Notes: a model not told the origin generated them from the letters alone. A stretch of 41,295 nucleotides of DNA from Flavobacteriaceae bacterium (GCA_015494075.1 WGBX01000060.1:1-41295), one strand, 5' to 3'; counted from the first letter of the stretch, positions 17,815 through 27,294 are shown. Made by a program: numbers and translations.

Positions 17815-20049
17815 TTAATTTAAGACTATCTTCTTGATAGTTTTATGAGTACCATTTTCAATTTTTATGAAATAAAGCCCTTTTTTATAAGGACTTAAAT
17901 CGAAAGTATTTTCAAAATTTTTGGTAGCTTGATAAGTTTTTTGCAATATTAATCGCCCGCTGATATCCCAAAGTGTTATTGACAAAGGGTCATTAATATT
18001 GGGCACTTCAAAGCTTAGGTGTATTGTGTTTTTTGTCGGATTAGGATAAATTTTTAGAAACTTAAATTCCGAAGCATTTACATTATTAGTACTTTGCAAG
18101 CTAAACTGTCCTTTGGCAACATCAAAAAAGTAGTTATTATGTGCTTTTACCATTAAACGACCTAGTGAAGTTGTTATATTATTAGGAACCGTAAACTGTG
18201 CACTACCGTTGTTAGGAACATCTTGATTTAAAATATAGGGAAATGTAACGCCATTGTCAGCAGACAACAATATATCGACAGTAGCACAATTTACAGGAAT
18301 ACCATCAGTGCCTGCTACATCCCATGTAACTGTTTGTATGCTTTCTGCTTGCCAAGTGGCATCATTTGAAAGGTTTGTAACTCTAAAAGGGCCGCTATTC
18401 GGATCAATGTTAAAACTTATTTGAGTGTAAGGCGATTGGCCGCCACCTGGATGGTTATCTCTAACGGTTACAGCAAATGACATTGACCGACTGACAGAAG
18501 GCAAGACTTCCCAAGTATTTTGATAGGTATTGTCAATAATATTAGCCATAATCGGAAAATATCGAATAGGTAAGCTTGTAGGAGTGTAAGATCTAAATTC
18601 AGGGCCGCCGGTATGGGTGGCACTTGGCTCCCAAAAGTCTATAGAACTGTCATTTACCGGATCAATTTGTTCCCAACAATAGGTTAAAGCATCATCGTCT
18701 ATATCTTGTGCTGAGGCACTAAGCATGAAAGGTGTATCTTTGGGAATATATGTTTCACCGTAATCAACCAATTGAATGGTAGGCGCATGATTGCCAATTT
18801 GAGTGTTGATAGAACAAGTTGCTTGATTGGTGATAAAATCTCCTGCTTCGGCAATACTTACAACACTAAAATAATCATCGCTGTGAATTTGTATATTTGG
18901 AGAGCAAACACCGGCATATCCCATAATAGTGCTGGCGCTACCTGGCTCAACCGAAGTGGCTAAATTACGATTGTTATTACAAGAATTTGCAAATGTATGA
19001 TTACAGTTAAAGGCATGACCTATTTCGTGAGATACATAATCTATATCATAGGCATCTCCAATAGGATTGTTTAGCCCGGTAACTGATCGTCCTTTACTGC
19101 TTCCACAGATAATTCCTAAACCTGAAATACCACCATTGGAAGTTGAAAACAAATGCCCACCATCATAATTATCAAATCCGATATATTGATTTATAATGTT
19201 GGTGTTATCATTGAGCATTGCAATAATATCAGTATTGTCATAGGGGTCATTGTCAGGATCTAGAAAAATCACATTTTTCTCGGTTGAAACTAATTGTAAA
19301 CTTACACCAAAGTCACGTTCATAAATACTGTTTACTCTGTCAATAGTAACAGTAACTGCTGATAGTACAATATCTTTTTTTTGATCATCGGTAGCATCGT
19401 TGGATATAATACCGTTGTCAATTGCAAGATTAATATGATATTGCGAATATTCTCCGGTAGTAGCAACGGCAAAACGATATGTGCGAAGCAATTCGTCACT
19501 GATTTTTTGACGGTTTATTTTTAAATTATATTCCGGAGCAGGTGTATCTGTATAACATTCAAAATTTGAAGGTGGTAAAAATTTTTTCTCGAAAACCAAT
19601 GCCATTGTTTGATCTTTTGAGGCGGTTTCAATCACAATGTCCGGAGCTTGTGGTCGCAAAATGCCTGCATGAATACCCCAAGGACTTAATACAATACTGG
19701 CTATTTCACCTTTTGGACCGTAGCCGCGGTAGGCCCTGATATTGGTTTGTTTTTGTATTTCTTTTGATAGTGTATTAGAGAGAAAAATTTTGTAGGATGT
19801 TAAGTGTCCGTTAACATCGGGCAAATTTAAACGTATAACTTTTTTAGAATTTCCGGTTGCTTGACTTTTATTAAGTATTTTTTTTATTTGACTAATATTA
19901 ACTTTATAAGTTTGAAATTTTTTAGGCATGCGTTGAGCCGGTAAAATTTTTTCATCAATTTTTTGTGAAGAAATCTGCCATAAAGCTGCTTGTCCAAACC
20001 CGTAAAGATTAAAGAGTAAAATGCTCCATATGGTGTATATGTACTTCAT
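17815..20049 (-). CDS. Secreted reprolysin-like metallopeptidase with T9SS tail
   Basis: A 744-residue secreted protease. In order: a signal peptide (about 1-19), a propeptide-like beta-rich region (about 20-185), a metzincin catalytic domain (about 190-415) with the zinc motif HEIGHAFNCNH (His341, Glu342, His345, His351) and a downstream SIMGYAGVC Met-turn, a beta-sandwich region (about 420-640) resembling cadherin/Ig-like modules, and a C-terminal sorting domain (about 660-744) with the motifs IYPNPTKN, GRLILQKTY and KGLYFIKI typical of T9SS type A tails. It should be exported through Sec and then the type IX system, cleaved and attached or released at the surface. Likely activity is endoproteolysis of extracellular protein. 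It sits between lptD (44-nt gap) and rsmA, an arrangement probably of expression convenience rather than pathway. Confidence 0.9.
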   Translation of the reverse strand: MKYIYTIWSILLFNLYGFGQAALWQISSQKIDEKILPAQRMPKKFQTYKVNISQIKKILNKSQATGNSKKVIRLNLPDVNGHLTSYKIFLSNTLSKEIQKQTNIRAYRGYGPKGEIASIVLSPWGIHAGILRPQAPDIVIETASKDQTMALVFEKKFLPPSNFECYTDTPAPEYNLKINRQKISDELLRTYRFAVATTGEYSQYHINLAIDNGIISNDATDDQKKDIVLSAVTVTIDRVNSIYERDFGVSLQLVSTEKNVIFLDPDNDPYDNTDIIAMLNDNTNIINQYIGFDNYDGGHLFSTSNGGISGLGIICGSSKGRSVTGLNNPIGDAYDIDYVSHEIGHAFNCNHTFANSCNNNRNLATSVEPGSASTIMGYAGVCSPNIQIHSDDYFSVVSIAEAGDFITNQATCSINTQIGNHAPTIQLVDYGETYIPKDTPFMLSASAQDIDDDALTYCWEQIDPVNDSSIDFWEPSATHTGGPEFRSYTPTSLPIRYFPIMANIIDNTYQNTWEVLPSVSRSMSFAVTVRDNHPGGGQSPYTQISFNIDPNSGPFRVTNLSNDATWQAESIQTVTWDVAGTDGIPVNCATVDILLSADNGVTFPYILNQDVPNNGSAQFTVPNNITTSLGRLMVKAHNNYFFDVAKGQFSLQSTNNVNASEFKFLKIYPNPTKNTIHLSFEVPNINDPLSITLWDISGRLILQKTYQATKNFENTFDLSPYKKGLYFIKIENGTHKTIKKIVLN

Positions 20050-20093
20050 AGTCGTATGAATTATATTTACAAAGTTAAGAAAAAGTAAATGTT

Positions 20094-22682
20094 TTAAAAG
20101 AAATTTTTAAACGGCTCTTTTCTTTTGTCATATTTGATGCCTTGTAAGACAGAGGATTTAATATTAATTTTAAAATACCAATAACTTGGTTCGAAGGGGT
20201 TCCACGTAAAAGACATTTGCCAACTTTTTAAATCACGGTAAAACGTAAATTGTGTATAAGTAAATCCTTTATTGACGAAATCGTAACCACTTTGATATCG
20301 TATTTTCCATGATGGAGAAAACTGGACATTTCCTGCAAATGTTACCGAATGTGTGCCTATTTCATTATAATCCGGAACGTTTGGGCTATAGGCTTTATTT
20401 TTAAAATTGAAATTATAATTTAAACTTAAAGACCAATTAATAGGATTGTTATAAAGTTCATCGGTAACTTTTTTGTCTTTTTTACGCTTTGTTTTATTGT
20501 TTTTTTGAGTAAATGTTAGGTTGTTAAATTGGTAACCTGTTGTAAGGCTAAATGACTGAATACGTCCGATACCTTGACCCTTATTCCAAGCAAAACGATC
20601 AATATCTTGTCCATTGTCATCTAAAGCATAAAAATCATATAAAGCGCGCATATTTATTGTAAAACCTTTACTGATAGTAGCTGTTGAACTTAAATTAACT
20701 TTATTAATTTTCAAGGAATCTGCTAAAAAATTGTATCCCGTTGTAGCTGTTAAAAATCGTATCTTCTTTGATTTACCGTTTGGTTGTTTTATTTTGGCTT
20801 CAAAATTATTGCTCATATTTAATGATAACGATTTGGAAGTTAAAGTATTAGGGCGGCCATATATACCACCGTCAAAAATTGTATAATCAACAGTCTTTTG
20901 GTCGGTTGAATTGTAATATTGTTTTATAAATTGATCGAAAATAGGTGTGTAAGCGGCGTTTAAACCCAGATTAATTGTATGGCGAATACCTTGCAAGAAT
21001 CCTTTTTTTCCAAATAAATAGGTGCCGTACAAAGTTGTAGACAAGTTTGCAGAAGTTGTGATATTTCTAAAAGATTCAAATCCTTTTTTTTCTGCGACAA
21101 CTTCTCCGCCTGCACCATTATTTAAATTAGGATCCCAATTCTTTTCAACAGTTTGAAAAGCCCAAACTTCTGTATATAGAATTTGAGGTTGAAGATTGAG
21201 ATATTTAAAAATTTTCATGGTGGTGCTAATTGGTATATTATGTTTGGCTGCCAGTTTGCTGCCTTCCCACATTTTGTTAGTAAAAAATAAACTATCAGTA
21301 GTAGAAATACGTTCTTGCGCATCCAAGCTGTAAGTAAAATTGATTCTTTGAATTGCATTGTTTTTCATACCTTTTTTTGCAAAAGGATACAGCCTGCTAA
21401 CATTTAAATTGAACTGAGGTAATGTCAGATCAATTTTTCCGGTATTTACATTTTGCGTGTGATTTAAATTTACCGAATAATTTATTGGCAAATCTGCAAA
21501 TCTTTTTTGATAGGAAATAGAAGATCCAAACTCGTTACTAAGGCGCTTGTCTGTATTTAAAATATCAGTATAACTATATGAGTCACGATAATATGTGCTG
21601 CTACCAAAATCTACATGAGCTGAGAAGTTACTTAATGGATCACTTTTATTATCACGACGATGTTGCCATGTAATTTTCCACTGGTTATTTTGTACAAATG
21701 TAGGGAGTTCTTGCTCTATTTGATTTAAATACTTGAATGATAAGTCACCACTAAATTTATAGCGTTTAAAATACCTTGACTTGACTTGTAAACCGTAACT
21801 CCCGTTGGTATAAATATCACCTGTTGCTTGTAGATCTAGAAAAGGACTAATGGCCCAATAAAATCCTCCATTGGTCAAAGCATATCCATATCTTGTATCG
21901 GCAAAAGTAGGCATTAAAAATCCGGAGGTCCTGGTTTCAGTCAAAGGAAAAAAACCAAAAGGGATAATAAGAGGCGTGGCCACATCTTCTATCCACATTT
22001 GAGTGGTGCCTATTACAATTTTTTTACCCGGAACAATTTTAGCTTTTCGAGCTAAAAAATAATATTCAGGATGTTCTTTATCGGTAGAAGTTGTAAATTT
22101 TATGTTTTTAACAAAAATAACACTATCATTATATTTTTTTAAAACCTCGCTATTCATTCCAAACTCACCTTCACGTGTATAAGTATTCCAAACTAAGGCT
22201 TTTTTGGTTTTAAAATTAAATCGAATACTGTCATTTTCTGTTTCAGTATTACCTTGTTTAAAAACAGGTCTTTGTGAGAGTTGTCCCAAAGAATCCGGAA
22301 TGCGGCCGGCATATACTTCATTTTTGTTTAAGTCTAAATAAATAACGCCGGCTTTTAAATCAATGTCACCATACTTGATATGAGCATGGTTATAAAGCTT
22401 TATGAATTTTTCTTGTATATTTTCTTCGGTATAATCTTCAGCATAATGGTATAATGGCGTGTTTAAAGTACTTTGAGGCAAACTGTCATTTTTAGTTTTT
22501 AAACTATCTACCGGTGTGGTAACTTTTTCTTGTAATGTTTGTTTTGATAAATGTTTTGTTTTAATAGGTTGACTAGGAGTTTGAGCAAATACATAGGGGT
22601 TCATAAAAAAAAGTTTTAAAAAAAATAACCCCAAAGAAGTTTTGGTAAACAATTTGCATATGTTATTTTTGTAATTTGTCAT
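20094..22682 (-). CDS. lptD: LPS-assembly outer-membrane protein LptD
   Basis: LptD is the outer-membrane barrel that inserts lipopolysaccharide into the outer leaflet. This 862-residue Bacteroidota version has a signal peptide (cleavage near residue 34, after VFAQ), a spacer, an LptA-like beta-jellyroll (about 85-245, with IKYGDIDLKAGVIYLDL and GKKIVIGTTQMWIED), the joining segment TPLIIPFGFFPL and SGFLMPTF, which is well conserved in LptD, and a large barrel ending FEPSYWYFKINIKSS. The mature chain contains no Cys, so it cannot form the disulfides that control E. coli LptD assembly. It is the first gene of a minus-strand unit (lptD, metalloprotease, rsmA, mgtE) and diverges from the amidase gene. 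Confidence 0.9.
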   Translation of the reverse strand: MTNYKNNICKLFTKTSLGLFFLKLFFMNPYVFAQTPSQPIKTKHLSKQTLQEKVTTPVDSLKTKNDSLPQSTLNTPLYHYAEDYTEENIQEKFIKLYNHAHIKYGDIDLKAGVIYLDLNKNEVYAGRIPDSLGQLSQRPVFKQGNTETENDSIRFNFKTKKALVWNTYTREGEFGMNSEVLKKYNDSVIFVKNIKFTTSTDKEHPEYYFLARKAKIVPGKKIVIGTTQMWIEDVATPLIIPFGFFPLTETRTSGFLMPTFADTRYGYALTNGGFYWAISPFLDLQATGDIYTNGSYGLQVKSRYFKRYKFSGDLSFKYLNQIEQELPTFVQNNQWKITWQHRRDNKSDPLSNFSAHVDFGSSTYYRDSYSYTDILNTDKRLSNEFGSSISYQKRFADLPINYSVNLNHTQNVNTGKIDLTLPQFNLNVSRLYPFAKKGMKNNAIQRINFTYSLDAQERISTTDSLFFTNKMWEGSKLAAKHNIPISTTMKIFKYLNLQPQILYTEVWAFQTVEKNWDPNLNNGAGGEVVAEKKGFESFRNITTSANLSTTLYGTYLFGKKGFLQGIRHTINLGLNAAYTPIFDQFIKQYYNSTDQKTVDYTIFDGGIYGRPNTLTSKSLSLNMSNNFEAKIKQPNGKSKKIRFLTATTGYNFLADSLKINKVNLSSTATISKGFTINMRALYDFYALDDNGQDIDRFAWNKGQGIGRIQSFSLTTGYQFNNLTFTQKNNKTKRKKDKKVTDELYNNPINWSLSLNYNFNFKNKAYSPNVPDYNEIGTHSVTFAGNVQFSPSWKIRYQSGYDFVNKGFTYTQFTFYRDLKSWQMSFTWNPFEPSYWYFKINIKSSVLQGIKYDKRKEPFKNFF

Positions 22683-22705
22683 ATATTGTTGTAATTTGCT
22701 CTTGG

Positions 22706-22713
22706 CAAAAATA
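22706..22713 (-). promoter_or_regulatory. -7 element of lptD
   Basis: On the minus strand TATTTTTG matches TAnnTTTG exactly, 23 nt upstream of the lptD start codon, in the 48-nt divergent gap with the amidase gene. No good -33 TTG was found. Confidence 0.5.
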
Positions 22714-22730
22714 AATCTTTTGATTCATAT

Positions 22731-23981
22731 ATGATTAAAAAAGCCCAAAAAACTATGTTAAACCCTTTTAAAAATATTAAGCTGTTCTTTTTAACAGCAA
22801 TAATTGTGCTAAGCTCTTTTGAAATAAGCTTTGCTCAACAAAAAAAATTTAAAGTGGTGATAGATGCCGGACACGGAGGGCATGATACCGGTACAAGAGG
22901 GACAGGAAGAATGAAAAAAAGAGAGAAAGATATTGCTTTGTCAGTAGCCAAATTGGTAGCCGAAAAATTGGCTGTTTATAAAAATATACAGCCGATTTTG
23001 ACCCGCCGCAAAGATGTATTTTTAAAACTATATGAAAGAGCCGAAATTGCCAATAAAAATAAAGCAGATTTGTTTGTATCAATACATTGCAATGCCAATA
23101 AAAACAGGCGTGCAGTAGGTTCTGAAACTTTTGTTTTAGGTGTACATCGAAATAAAGATAATTTGGAAGTGGCTAAACGTGAAAATGCTGTAATAAAATT
23201 AGAGGCAGATAATAAATTGCATTATGAAGGTTTTGATCCGGATCATCCGGAAACATTCATAGGTTTAACATTAATGCAAGAAGCTTTTTTAGATCAGAGC
23301 ATTATGTTAGCTTCTATGATTCAAAAAGCATATAAAAACGCTACTCATCATCGCGACCGTAGTGTGCAGCAAGCCGGTTTTGCCGTTTTGCGATTAACCT
23401 ATATGCCAAGTGTGTTAACCGAAATAGGATTTTTAACCAATCCGGAAGAAGAACGGTTTCTAAATTCTAAAGCGGGACAAAATAAGATTGCGACAGCCAT
23501 TGCTAATGCAATAGTACAATATAAAAATTATATCAATTATAATACACCGGTAAGTAAACTTCCTAATTCTACTCAAGTAAAAAATACAGTTACTAGGCAA
23601 AAAAAACAAGTCAAATCTCAAACTCCTACGCACATAGCAAGCCAAAACAAGCAACAGGACCATGTTAAAAAAACAAAAACTGCTAAAATTAAATCTAATA
23701 AGACAGGTAAAAATGTGAGCTATAAGCAAGTTTTTTTTAAAGTGCAACTTTTGGCTGCTAAGAAAAAAATTCCCCTTTTGCCAGAAAATTTTAGAGGTTT
23801 AAGAGATTTGTCAATGACCAAAGAAGGCGATCTATACAAGTATTTTGCAGGTCATACTTCTGATTTTCAAAAAATCTTGGAAGTTAAAGGAGAGGCACGT
23901 TACAAATCGTTTAATCAAGCATTTATTGTGGCTTATGTTGGAGGAAAACGTGTGCCGTTAACAGAAGTTTTAAAAAAATAA
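22731..23981 (+). CDS. N-acetylmuramoyl-L-alanine amidase
   Basis: This 416-residue Amidase_3 enzyme cleaves the amide between MurNAc and the stem peptide, needed for daughter-cell separation. It has a signal peptide (hydrophobic segment about 18-33, cleavage near FAQ), the zinc site VIDAGHGGHD (His48), Glu65 in REKDIA and His119 in SIHCNA, and the catalytic Glu in TEIGFLTN. A basic, Lys/Thr/Gln-rich linker (about 270-330) leads to a C-terminal domain (about 335-416) of the size and pattern of a SPOR-like septal peptidoglycan-binding domain (VFFKVQLLAAKKKIPL, RYKSFNQAFIVAYVGGKRV). ATG codons at 22731 and 22755 are both possible starts. It precedes the MCE gene by 48 nt. Confidence 0.9.
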   Translation: MIKKAQKTMLNPFKNIKLFFLTAIIVLSSFEISFAQQKKFKVVIDAGHGGHDTGTRGTGRMKKREKDIALSVAKLVAEKLAVYKNIQPILTRRKDVFLKLYERAEIANKNKADLFVSIHCNANKNRRAVGSETFVLGVHRNKDNLEVAKRENAVIKLEADNKLHYEGFDPDHPETFIGLTLMQEAFLDQSIMLASMIQKAYKNATHHRDRSVQQAGFAVLRLTYMPSVLTEIGFLTNPEEERFLNSKAGQNKIATAIANAIVQYKNYINYNTPVSKLPNSTQVKNTVTRQKKQVKSQTPTHIASQNKQQDHVKKTKTAKIKSNKTGKNVSYKQVFFKVQLLAAKKKIPLLPENFRGLRDLSMTKEGDLYKYFAGHTSDFQKILEVKGEARYKSFNQAFIVAYVGGKRVPLTEVLKK

Positions 23982-24017
23982 TGCATACAAACTTAAAAAA
24001 TAGTAATTTTAGCCTCT

Positions 24018-24025
24018 TAATTTTG
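24018..24025 (+). promoter_or_regulatory. -7-like element abutting the mlaD start
   Basis: TAATTTTG is an exact TAnnTTTG match ending 4 nt before the ATG at 24030. If active, the RNA would begin at about the start codon, a leaderless message. A seven-of-eight copy (TAATTTTA) lies at 24004-24011 and would give a short normal leader. Confidence 0.3.
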
Positions 24026-24029
24026 ACCA

Positions 24030-24959
24030 ATGAAAATAAAAAAGGAACATAAAACAGCTCTGATAGTTATAACGGCATTAGCTCTTTTTGTTTGGGGGTT
24101 TAATTTTTTAAAAGGTAAGGACATTTTCAAATCTTATGACACATACTATAGTGTTTTAGATAATGTTGAAGGTGTTGTTTCTTCTACACCGGTAACTTTG
24201 AAAGGTATTCAAATAGGTACAATCAAAGAGATGAAGTTTGTCAATGGCTTTGACAAGACTATGCTAGTACTAGATATTGATAGGCATTTTAGATTTCCCA
24301 AAGACAGTAAAGTAAAAATATACGGTGGTAATATAATGGGTGGCAAAAATGTAGCTATAATTCCGGGACATGATACACAAATGGCTCAAGACGGCGATAC
24401 TTTACGCGTGCTTAAAATGCCGGGTATGTTTGATTTGGTCAATGATAAAATTACACCCTTGCAAAATAAATTGGATCGTATATTGAGTTCTACCGACACC
24501 TTGTTAATTGGTTTAAATAATATCTTAAATCCGGAAATGCAAAACCATTTAAAACAAGGTATCGAAGATTTTTCCGGTAGTATGCATCAGGTTGTAAAAA
24601 CCACAAAAACATTTAATCAATTTTTAGATAAACACCAGCAAAATTTAGATCATTCGGTTGAGAATGTTAACAAGATAACAGAAAATTTAGCCCACATAAG
24701 CGATACACTTAATACTCTTCAAATAGGACGTTTGGTAAATAATTTTAATCAAACTATCAATAAGCTCAACCAAAGCTTGGATAAGTTAAATAAAGGTAAA
24801 GGTTCAATGGCGCAACTTTTAAATGATCCCAAACTATACCAAAATTTAGAACAAAGTACAAGAGCCTTAAATTTATTATTGGAAGATTTGCGTGCCCATC
24901 CTAAACGATATGTGCACTTTTCAATTTGGGGTAAAAAAGAAAAAACGCAAAAAAAATAG
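24030..24959 (+). CDS. MlaD/MCE-family lipid transport protein
   Basis: A 309-residue protein with one N-terminal membrane anchor (about 8-26), a single MCE domain (about 37-115, with VEGVVSSTPVTLKGIQIGTI and GGNIMGGKNVAIIPG), and a long helical tail (about 120-300) with heptad-like Leu/Asn/Gln repeats (VENVNKITENLAHI, INKLNQSLDKLNKGKGSM). MCE proteins form hexameric rings that move phospholipids between the inner and outer membranes; MlaD is the inner-membrane subunit of the Mla system. The ATPase and permease partners (MlaE, MlaF) are not next to it here. It follows the amidase gene and belongs to the envelope cluster. A Met start further in would remove the anchor, so the ATG at 24030 is right. 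Confidence 0.88.
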   Translation: MKIKKEHKTALIVITALALFVWGFNFLKGKDIFKSYDTYYSVLDNVEGVVSSTPVTLKGIQIGTIKEMKFVNGFDKTMLVLDIDRHFRFPKDSKVKIYGGNIMGGKNVAIIPGHDTQMAQDGDTLRVLKMPGMFDLVNDKITPLQNKLDRILSSTDTLLIGLNNILNPEMQNHLKQGIEDFSGSMHQVVKTTKTFNQFLDKHQQNLDHSVENVNKITENLAHISDTLNTLQIGRLVNNFNQTINKLNQSLDKLNKGKGSMAQLLNDPKLYQNLEQSTRALNLLLEDLRAHPKRYVHFSIWGKKEKTQKK

Positions 24960-24970
24960 GTTTTCTGAAT

Positions 24971-24996
24971 AAAATCAGTTCCGATTTTCCTTTTTT
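24971..24996 (+). terminator. Weak terminator-like hairpin after mlaD
   Basis: A 6-bp stem, AAAATC / GATTTT, with a 6-nt loop is followed by CCTTTTTT. The stem is A/T-rich and weak, so read-through into the Fe-S genes is possible. Confidence 0.35.
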
Positions 24997-25029
24997 ATGT
25001 AAATTGCTATCACAATTAAAATTACGCAA

Positions 25030-26352
25030 ATGATCGGACAAATATTGTTTACCATTATTTTATTAGTCGGTGCAGGCTACTTTATTTCCAATATACAAAA
25101 AGCAATACGTAATATAAAACTCGGTAAGCCATCTCATCGTGACGACCATAAAGAACAACGTCTCAAAAATATGATTTTGAAGGCATTTGGTCAACAAAAA
25201 ATGTTTAAAAGGCCAATTCCTGCCTTATTACATTTAGTAGTTTATCTAGGTTTTATCATTATTAATATTGAGGTAATTGAAATTGTCATAGACGGCATAT
25301 TCGGAACTCACCGTATCTTATCATTTATGGGTGGGTTTTACAATTTTTTAATTGGTTCATTTGAATTTTTGGCAACTTTAGTTATTGTATCTGTTACCAT
25401 TTTTTGGATTCGACGTAATATTTTAAAATTATTACGTTTTCAAAGTCCCGAAATGAAAGGTTGGCCCAAAAAAGATGCCAATTTAATTTTATATTTTGAA
25501 ATGGTTTTAATGACGGCTTTTTTAACGATGAATGCCGCCGACTATAAACTGCAAGTTTTGCACTACGGACATTATTATTTTAAACAAGGCATTGTTGGTA
25601 GTTTTCCAATTAGCAAGTTTTTATACAATATTTTACCGGATAATCCTGAAAGTTTGGTGTTAATTGAGCGTGGTGCTTGGTGGTTTCATATCATTGGAAT
25701 ATTAGTTTTTTTAAACTATTTATATTTTTCTAAACATCTTCATATTTTATTGGCATTTCCTAACACCTATTATGCTAAATTACCGCCATTAGCTAAATTT
25801 GAGAATTTAGAAAGCGTGAAAAAAGAAGTGGCTTTAATGATGGATCCCAATGCCGATCCTTATGCTATGCCAGTTGAAGAAGCCGAAGAACCCGATCGGT
25901 TTGGGGCCAGAGATGTGTTTGATTTAGAATGGGTTTATTTACTCAATGCCTATACCTGTACAGAATGTGGGCGTTGTACGGATGTGTGCCCTGCCAATCA
26001 AACCGGAAAAAAACTCTCGCCACGTAAAATCATGATGGATGTGCGTGACCGTCTGGAAGAAGTCGGTAAAAATATAGATGCTAATGGTGAATTTGTTGAC
26101 GATGGTAAATCTTTATTGGATTATATTAGTAAGGAAGAAATTTGGGCCTGTACTACCTGTAATGCCTGTGTAGAAGAATGTCCTGTTGAAAATGATCCAT
26201 TAGATGTTATCATTGCAGTTAGACAATATTTAGTCATGGAAGAATCAGCAGCGCCATCTGAATTAAACATGACGTTTACTAATATTGAAAATAATGGCGC
26301 TCCTTGGCAATACAGTCAAATGGATCGTCTTAATTGGGTAGATGAAGACTAA
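25030..26352 (+). CDS. Membrane Fe-S protein, HdrD/EMO-like N-terminal half
   Basis: A 440-residue protein. The N-terminal half (about 1-245) has several membrane spans with His residues suited to heme b ligation (HLVVYLGF, WWFHIIGILVFLNYLYFSKHLHILLAF). The C-terminal half carries two [4Fe-4S] ferredoxin motifs: Cys310, 313, 316, 320 and Cys374, 377, 380, 384, each in CxxCxxCxxxCP form. This is the first part of the membrane-bound HdrD-like proteins, some of which act as ETF:menaquinone oxidoreductases that pass electrons from acyl-CoA dehydrogenases to the quinone pool. The Cys-rich CCG domains that complete those proteins are encoded by the next gene, 51 nt downstream, so the pair looks like a split enzyme. 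The electron donor is an inference; no etfAB is in the window. Confidence 0.85.
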   Translation: MIGQILFTIILLVGAGYFISNIQKAIRNIKLGKPSHRDDHKEQRLKNMILKAFGQQKMFKRPIPALLHLVVYLGFIIINIEVIEIVIDGIFGTHRILSFMGGFYNFLIGSFEFLATLVIVSVTIFWIRRNILKLLRFQSPEMKGWPKKDANLILYFEMVLMTAFLTMNAADYKLQVLHYGHYYFKQGIVGSFPISKFLYNILPDNPESLVLIERGAWWFHIIGILVFLNYLYFSKHLHILLAFPNTYYAKLPPLAKFENLESVKKEVALMMDPNADPYAMPVEEAEEPDRFGARDVFDLEWVYLLNAYTCTECGRCTDVCPANQTGKKLSPRKIMMDVRDRLEEVGKNIDANGEFVDDGKSLLDYISKEEIWACTTCNACVEECPVENDPLDVIIAVRQYLVMEESAAPSELNMTFTNIENNGAPWQYSQMDRLNWVDED

Positions 26353-26403
26353 CAAAATAAATAGTTAATTGATTTTGCAATTTTTAATTTAAACTCACAA
26401 AAC

Positions 26404-27198
26404 ATGTCAGAAAAAATAAAAGTTAGAACAATGGCAGAATTAGCTGCCGAAGGCAAAGAACCCGAAATACTTTTTTGGGTAGGTTGTGCCGGAAGTTTTG
26501 ATGACAGAGCAAAAAAAATAACCAAGGCTTTTGCCAAATTACTCAATAAAGCCAATGTTGATTTTGCCGTTTTAGGCACCGAAGAAAGTTGCACCGGCGA
26601 TCCGGCAAAACGCGCTGGAAATGAATTTCTTTTTCAAATGCAAGCCGCTACAAATATAGAAGTTATGAATAGTTACAATGTAAAAAAAATTGTAACTACT
26701 TGTCCGCATTGTTATAATACTTTTAAAAACGAATACCCTGACCTTGGAGGAAAATATGAAGTATATCATCATACCGAATTATTACAATCATTATTACAAG
26801 AAGGTAAATTAAAAGTAGAAGGCGGTGCTTATAAAGGTATTGACATCACTTATCATGACCCTTGCTATTTAGGAAGAGGTAATGGTCAATATGAAGCGCC
26901 CAGAGAAGTGTTGCACCAGCTGGAAATTGACATAAAAGAAATGAAGCATCATAAAGAAAATTCTGTTTGTTGTGGTGCAGGTGGCGCACAGATGTTTAAA
27001 GAAGCTGAACCTCAAAAAGAAGAAATTTTTGTATTTAGAACTCGTGAAGCACTCGAAACAAATCCTAAAGTAATTGCTACAGCTTGTGCATTTTGTAATA
27101 CAATGATTACAGATGGTGTTAAATTTTTTAATAAAGAACAAGACGTCAAAGTTTTAGATATAGCTGAAATTTTAGAGCAAGGTATTAAAGAAGATTAA
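26404..27198 (+). CDS. CCG-domain (Fe-S)-binding protein, HdrD/EMO-like C-terminal half
   Basis: A 264-residue soluble protein with two Cys-rich CCG domains of the heterodisulfide-reductase type. The first has WVGCAGS, then EESCTGDPAKR (one Cys where the second domain has CC) and CPHC; this ESCTGDPAxR form is usual in the HdrD/EMO branch. The second is complete: DPCYLGR, SVCCGAGGAQMF and CAFC. In related enzymes these residues bind a special [4Fe-4S] cluster at the active or electron-entry site. Together with the preceding membrane protein it makes one electron-transfer complex to menaquinone. The gene ends at a strong terminator, which marks the end of the pair's transcript. Confidence 0.87.
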   Translation: MSEKIKVRTMAELAAEGKEPEILFWVGCAGSFDDRAKKITKAFAKLLNKANVDFAVLGTEESCTGDPAKRAGNEFLFQMQAATNIEVMNSYNVKKIVTTCPHCYNTFKNEYPDLGGKYEVYHHTELLQSLLQEGKLKVEGGAYKGIDITYHDPCYLGRGNGQYEAPREVLHQLEIDIKEMKHHKENSVCCGAGGAQMFKEAEPQKEEIFVFRTREALETNPKVIATACAFCNTMITDGVKFFNKEQDVKVLDIAEILEQGIKED

Positions 27199-27218
27199 TA
27201 ATAATTTGATAAACTTGG

Positions 27219-27248
27219 AAGCGGCAAAATAATTTTGCCGCTTTTTTT
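27219..27248 (+). terminator. Terminator of the Fe-S pair
   Basis: A perfect 11-bp stem, AGCGGCAAAAT / ATTTTGCCGCT, with a single-base gap (effective loop a few bases) followed by seven T. Confidence 0.85.
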
Positions 27249-27294
27249 ATAATATCTGTTAATAAATTTGCTTTTAAAGCTCTTTAAGATTGTG

